DNA of 6,912 nt from an uncultured Lachnospiraceae bacterium (GTDB taxonomy: Bacteria; Bacillota; Clostridia; Lachnospirales; Lachnospiraceae). The position numbers and the translations under genes are program-made. Under the pieces are notes generated by a model. The model was given only the letters and a program-made list of their open reading frames with translations. It searched no databases and had not been told where the DNA came from. The stretch is taken from the NCBI GenBank assembly GCA_910586095.1, contig CAJUHQ010000158.1:1-6912 (forward strand). Direction: 5' to 3'. Positions 6,742 through 6,912 of this stretch are shown here, in pieces. Each line of letters begins with the position of its first letter. The first letter of the stretch is position 1.

Positions 6742-6768
6742 TTCTAATCTCAAATCTTCGGTGTGAAA

Positions 6769-6912
6769 CTTCTTTGTGAAGCAGCCTTTGCTGCAAACGA
6801 AAACTGCCACAGGCAGTTAGAAGTACTTTTCACTCTAACTCCCATCTGCCTGCTTTAGCAGGCGTACAAATCAGGATGGTGAAATCTTTGATTTCACATT
6901 AACTCCCATCTG
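6769..6912. repeat. Hairpin-rich repeat region reaching the window edge
   Basis: Five short stems occur in about 130 bp: CTTC/GAAG (6769-6781), GCAGC/GCTGC (6781-6794), AACTGCC/GGCAGTT (6802-6818), GCCTGC/GCAGGC (6848-6863) and GTGAAATC/GATTTCAC (6879-6897). A 21-nt direct repeat with two mismatches, TTTCAC-NN-TAACTCCCATCTG, sits at 6828-6848 and 6892-6912, exactly 64 bp apart. Read on the minus strand, each copy begins a short frame (MGVRVKSTS..., MGVNVKSKIS...) without a good ribosome binding site, so I do not call these genes. The pattern suggests a dispersed intergenic repeat that continues past the right edge. Confidence 0.55.

Overview
The window looks like a low-GC Firmicutes chromosome, most likely a gut or rumen clostridium of the Lachnospiraceae type. 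The reasons are AT-rich spacers, AGGAGG-like ribosome binding sites, TTGACA/TATAAT promoters, a DUF5722-type secreted protein and a scrap of a TnpX/DUF4368-type recombinase. The genus call is inference; no marker gene is present.

All three intact genes lie on the minus strand, so transcription runs from right to left. (1) 6662-4140 encodes an 840-residue membrane-anchored protein I do not recognise. It has an N-terminal anchor, beta-rich and propeller-like middle regions, and a C-terminal domain resembling a papain-like C39 peptidase without its catalytic residues. (2) 4056-2524, 83 bp downstream with no terminator between, encodes a cytoplasmic GH43 beta-xylosidase/alpha-L-arabinofuranosidase with a C-terminal beta-sandwich. 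(3) 2116-515 encodes a secreted DUF5722-type TIM-barrel protein with clan-A-like glutamates. It follows a 407-bp gap holding its own sigma-A promoter, a structured 96-nt leader and a separate long palindrome. It ends at a strong terminator at 424-476.

The left 300 bp are a rearrangement scar. A high-GC C-terminal fragment of a large serine recombinase abuts a short stub resembling the N-terminus of a TetR-type regulator. Next to it is a near-consensus rightward promoter whose -35 box lies in a TTGAC/GTCAA palindrome. That promoter now faces about 130 bp of apparently non-coding DNA and then the shared terminator. The right 200 bp (6712-6912) are packed with short hairpins and a 21-bp imperfect direct repeat that runs into the window edge.

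Taken together, the locus pairs a secreted glycosidase-like protein with an intracellular pentosidase and a large surface-anchored protein, which suggests pentose-containing polysaccharide processing at the cell surface. The functional link between the unrecognised anchored protein and the two enzymes rests only on position and strand.
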